This document shows, in pieces, positions 51,983 to 52,707 of a stretch of DNA of 52,707 bases. Below the pieces are notes generated by a model. It did no database searches and was not told the DNA's origin. It saw only the letters and a program-made list of their open reading frames with translations. The stretch comes from JBEGTT01 sp041179245 (GTDB lineage Bacteria; Pseudomonadota; Gammaproteobacteria; Burkholderiales; Rhodocyclaceae), in contig JBEGTT010000155.1 in assembly GCA_041179245.1 (NCBI GenBank), positions 1 through 52,707 of the forward strand, in the 5' to 3' direction. The stretch's first letter is position 1; each line of letters begins with the position of its first letter. A program made the position numbers and the translations under genes.

Positions 51983-52707
51983 ATGACCAAACTTTCTGCT
52001 ACCCCTCATTTTCCTCGCGAACATTTTCTGAATCGTGAGCTTGGTCTGCTGGCGTTTAATCGCCGCGTGTTAGCCATGGCCGAAAATCCCCAGACACCGC
52101 TGCTGGAACGACTCCGCTACCTGTGCATCGTCTCCTCCAATATGGATGAGTTTTTTGAGGTACGAGTCGCCGGTCTGAAGGAACAGATCAAGTTGGCGTC
52201 AGACGTTGTGACGGCTGACGGTCGTTTACCTGAACAGATTTTTCAGGCCGTTGAGAAAGATGCTCACGATGTCGTTACTGCCCAATACGCCCTATTCAAC
52301 GACATACTGCTCCCCGCGCTACACGCCGAAGGTATTCACTTTCTCCGCCGCAGCAGTTGGACCGAAGCGCAAAAAATTTGGATCACCCGCTACTTTGAAT
52401 GTGAGGTTAAACCCGTCCTAACGCCCATCGGACTTGACCCCGCTCACCCTTTCCCCCGGGTGCTCAACAAGAGTCTGAATTTTGCGATTGAGCTGGAAGG
52501 TAAGGATGCATTTGGTCGTCTGGGCACTTTTGCCATTGTTCAAGCGCCACGCGTGTTACCTCGGGTCATTCTGATTCCTCGTGAATTGAACAACGGCGAA
52601 TATGGTTTTGTTTTTCTGTCCTCGATTTTGCACGCATTTGTCGACCAACTTTTCCCCGGCATGACGGTTCAGGGTTGTTATCAATTCCGCGTCACCCGTA
52701 ACTCCAA
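51983..52707 (+). CDS. ppk1: Polyphosphate kinase 1 (5' part, cut by window edge)
   Basis: Ppk1 reversibly makes polyphosphate from ATP. The first 241 codons are present; translation from the ATG gives the family start FLNRELGLLAFNRRVLAMAEN, then LLERLRYLCIVSSNMDEFFEVRVAGLKEQI, the N-terminal domain signature, and later VKPVLTPIGLDPAHPFPRVLNKSLN from the head domain. The catalytic histidine domain lies beyond the window. There is no clear ribosome binding site before the ATG, so the message may be leaderless or start weakly. It is divergent from ppx, whose start is about 120 bases away. Confidence 0.95.
   Translation, partial: MTKLSATPHFPREHFLNRELGLLAFNRRVLAMAENPQTPLLERLRYLCIVSSNMDEFFEVRVAGLKEQIKLASDVVTADGRLPEQIFQAVEKDAHDVVTAQYALFNDILLPALHAEGIHFLRRSSWTEAQKIWITRYFECEVKPVLTPIGLDPAHPFPRVLNKSLNFAIELEGKDAFGRLGTFAIVQAPRVLPRVILIPRELNNGEYGFVFLSSILHAFVDQLFPGMTVQGCYQFRVTRNS

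Noticed and set aside
1..52707. Insertion sequences, phage genes, CRISPR arrays, rRNA
   Set aside because: No transposase, integrase, phage structural gene, regularly spaced repeat or rRNA sequence was found on either strand.

Overview
The window is a chromosomal segment of a Gram-negative bacterium, most likely a betaproteobacterium. The evidence is the protein set: lipopolysaccharide-type envelope genes (porin, DsbD, RlpA), class I polyhydroxyalkanoate synthase, the large DUF3683-type FAD/Fe-S dehydrogenase, a ubiE / Tim44-like / ubiJ block, two-subunit bacterioferritin and OxyR. I cannot name the genus. Nearly all of it reads as ordinary, intact, vertically inherited chromosome. I see no phage, insertion sequence, CRISPR array, rRNA or tRNA.

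Left end (1-5.9 kb): an apparently gene-free stretch is followed by gyrB, dnaN and dnaA, all on the minus strand. DnaA-box-like sites and an A-rich stretch between dnaA and dnaN mark a likely replication origin. The usual rpmH-rnpA neighbours beside dnaA are absent. 5.9-12.5 kb (plus strand): a 1313-residue fused FAD/Fe-S oxidoreductase, a HIT protein, then ubiE, a Tim44-like membrane protein and ubiJ (ubiquinone biosynthesis). 12.5-15.8 kb (minus): gatC-gatA-gatB, which makes Gln-tRNA(Gln)/Asn-tRNA(Asn) by transamidation. 15.9-22.5 kb (plus): the rod-shape operon mreB-mreC-mreD-mrdA-rodA-rlpA. 22.5-27.1 kb (minus): leuA, a metallo-beta-lactamase-fold hydrolase and phaC in tight tandem. 27.2-29.6 kb: an Lrp/AsnC regulator, then an iron-storage block (two complementary bacterioferritin subunits, Dps, Bfd) with a perfect Fur-like palindrome between dps and bfd. 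29.6-31.8 kb: a methyltransferase, a class I glutamine amidotransferase and a rubredoxin.

31.8-37.2 kb (minus) is the most interesting part. It is a compact six-gene run: TlpA-like thioredoxin, DUF4266 lipoprotein with a Gly/Cys tail, DUF3570 outer-membrane-like protein, ApbE flavin transferase, an RTX calcium-binding protein and DsbD. The DUF3570 protein carries the sequence DTISGATP, which matches the ApbE flavinylation motif. I therefore propose that the operon builds a covalently flavinylated, thiol-linked envelope redox system.

37.4-42.2 kb (plus): exonuclease III, topoisomerase III and a hemerythrin-sensor histidine kinase. 42.2-47.8 kb (minus): an EAL-CBS-GGDEF protein, an OprB-type porin, a CheX-like DUF3334 protein, an RsuA-type pseudouridine synthase and OxyR. 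47.9-50.3 kb (plus): a membrane Cache-PAS-PAS histidine kinase whose kinase core is closely related to that of the hemerythrin kinase. The right end holds divergent ppx and ppk1 (polyphosphate metabolism); ppk1 is cut by the window edge.
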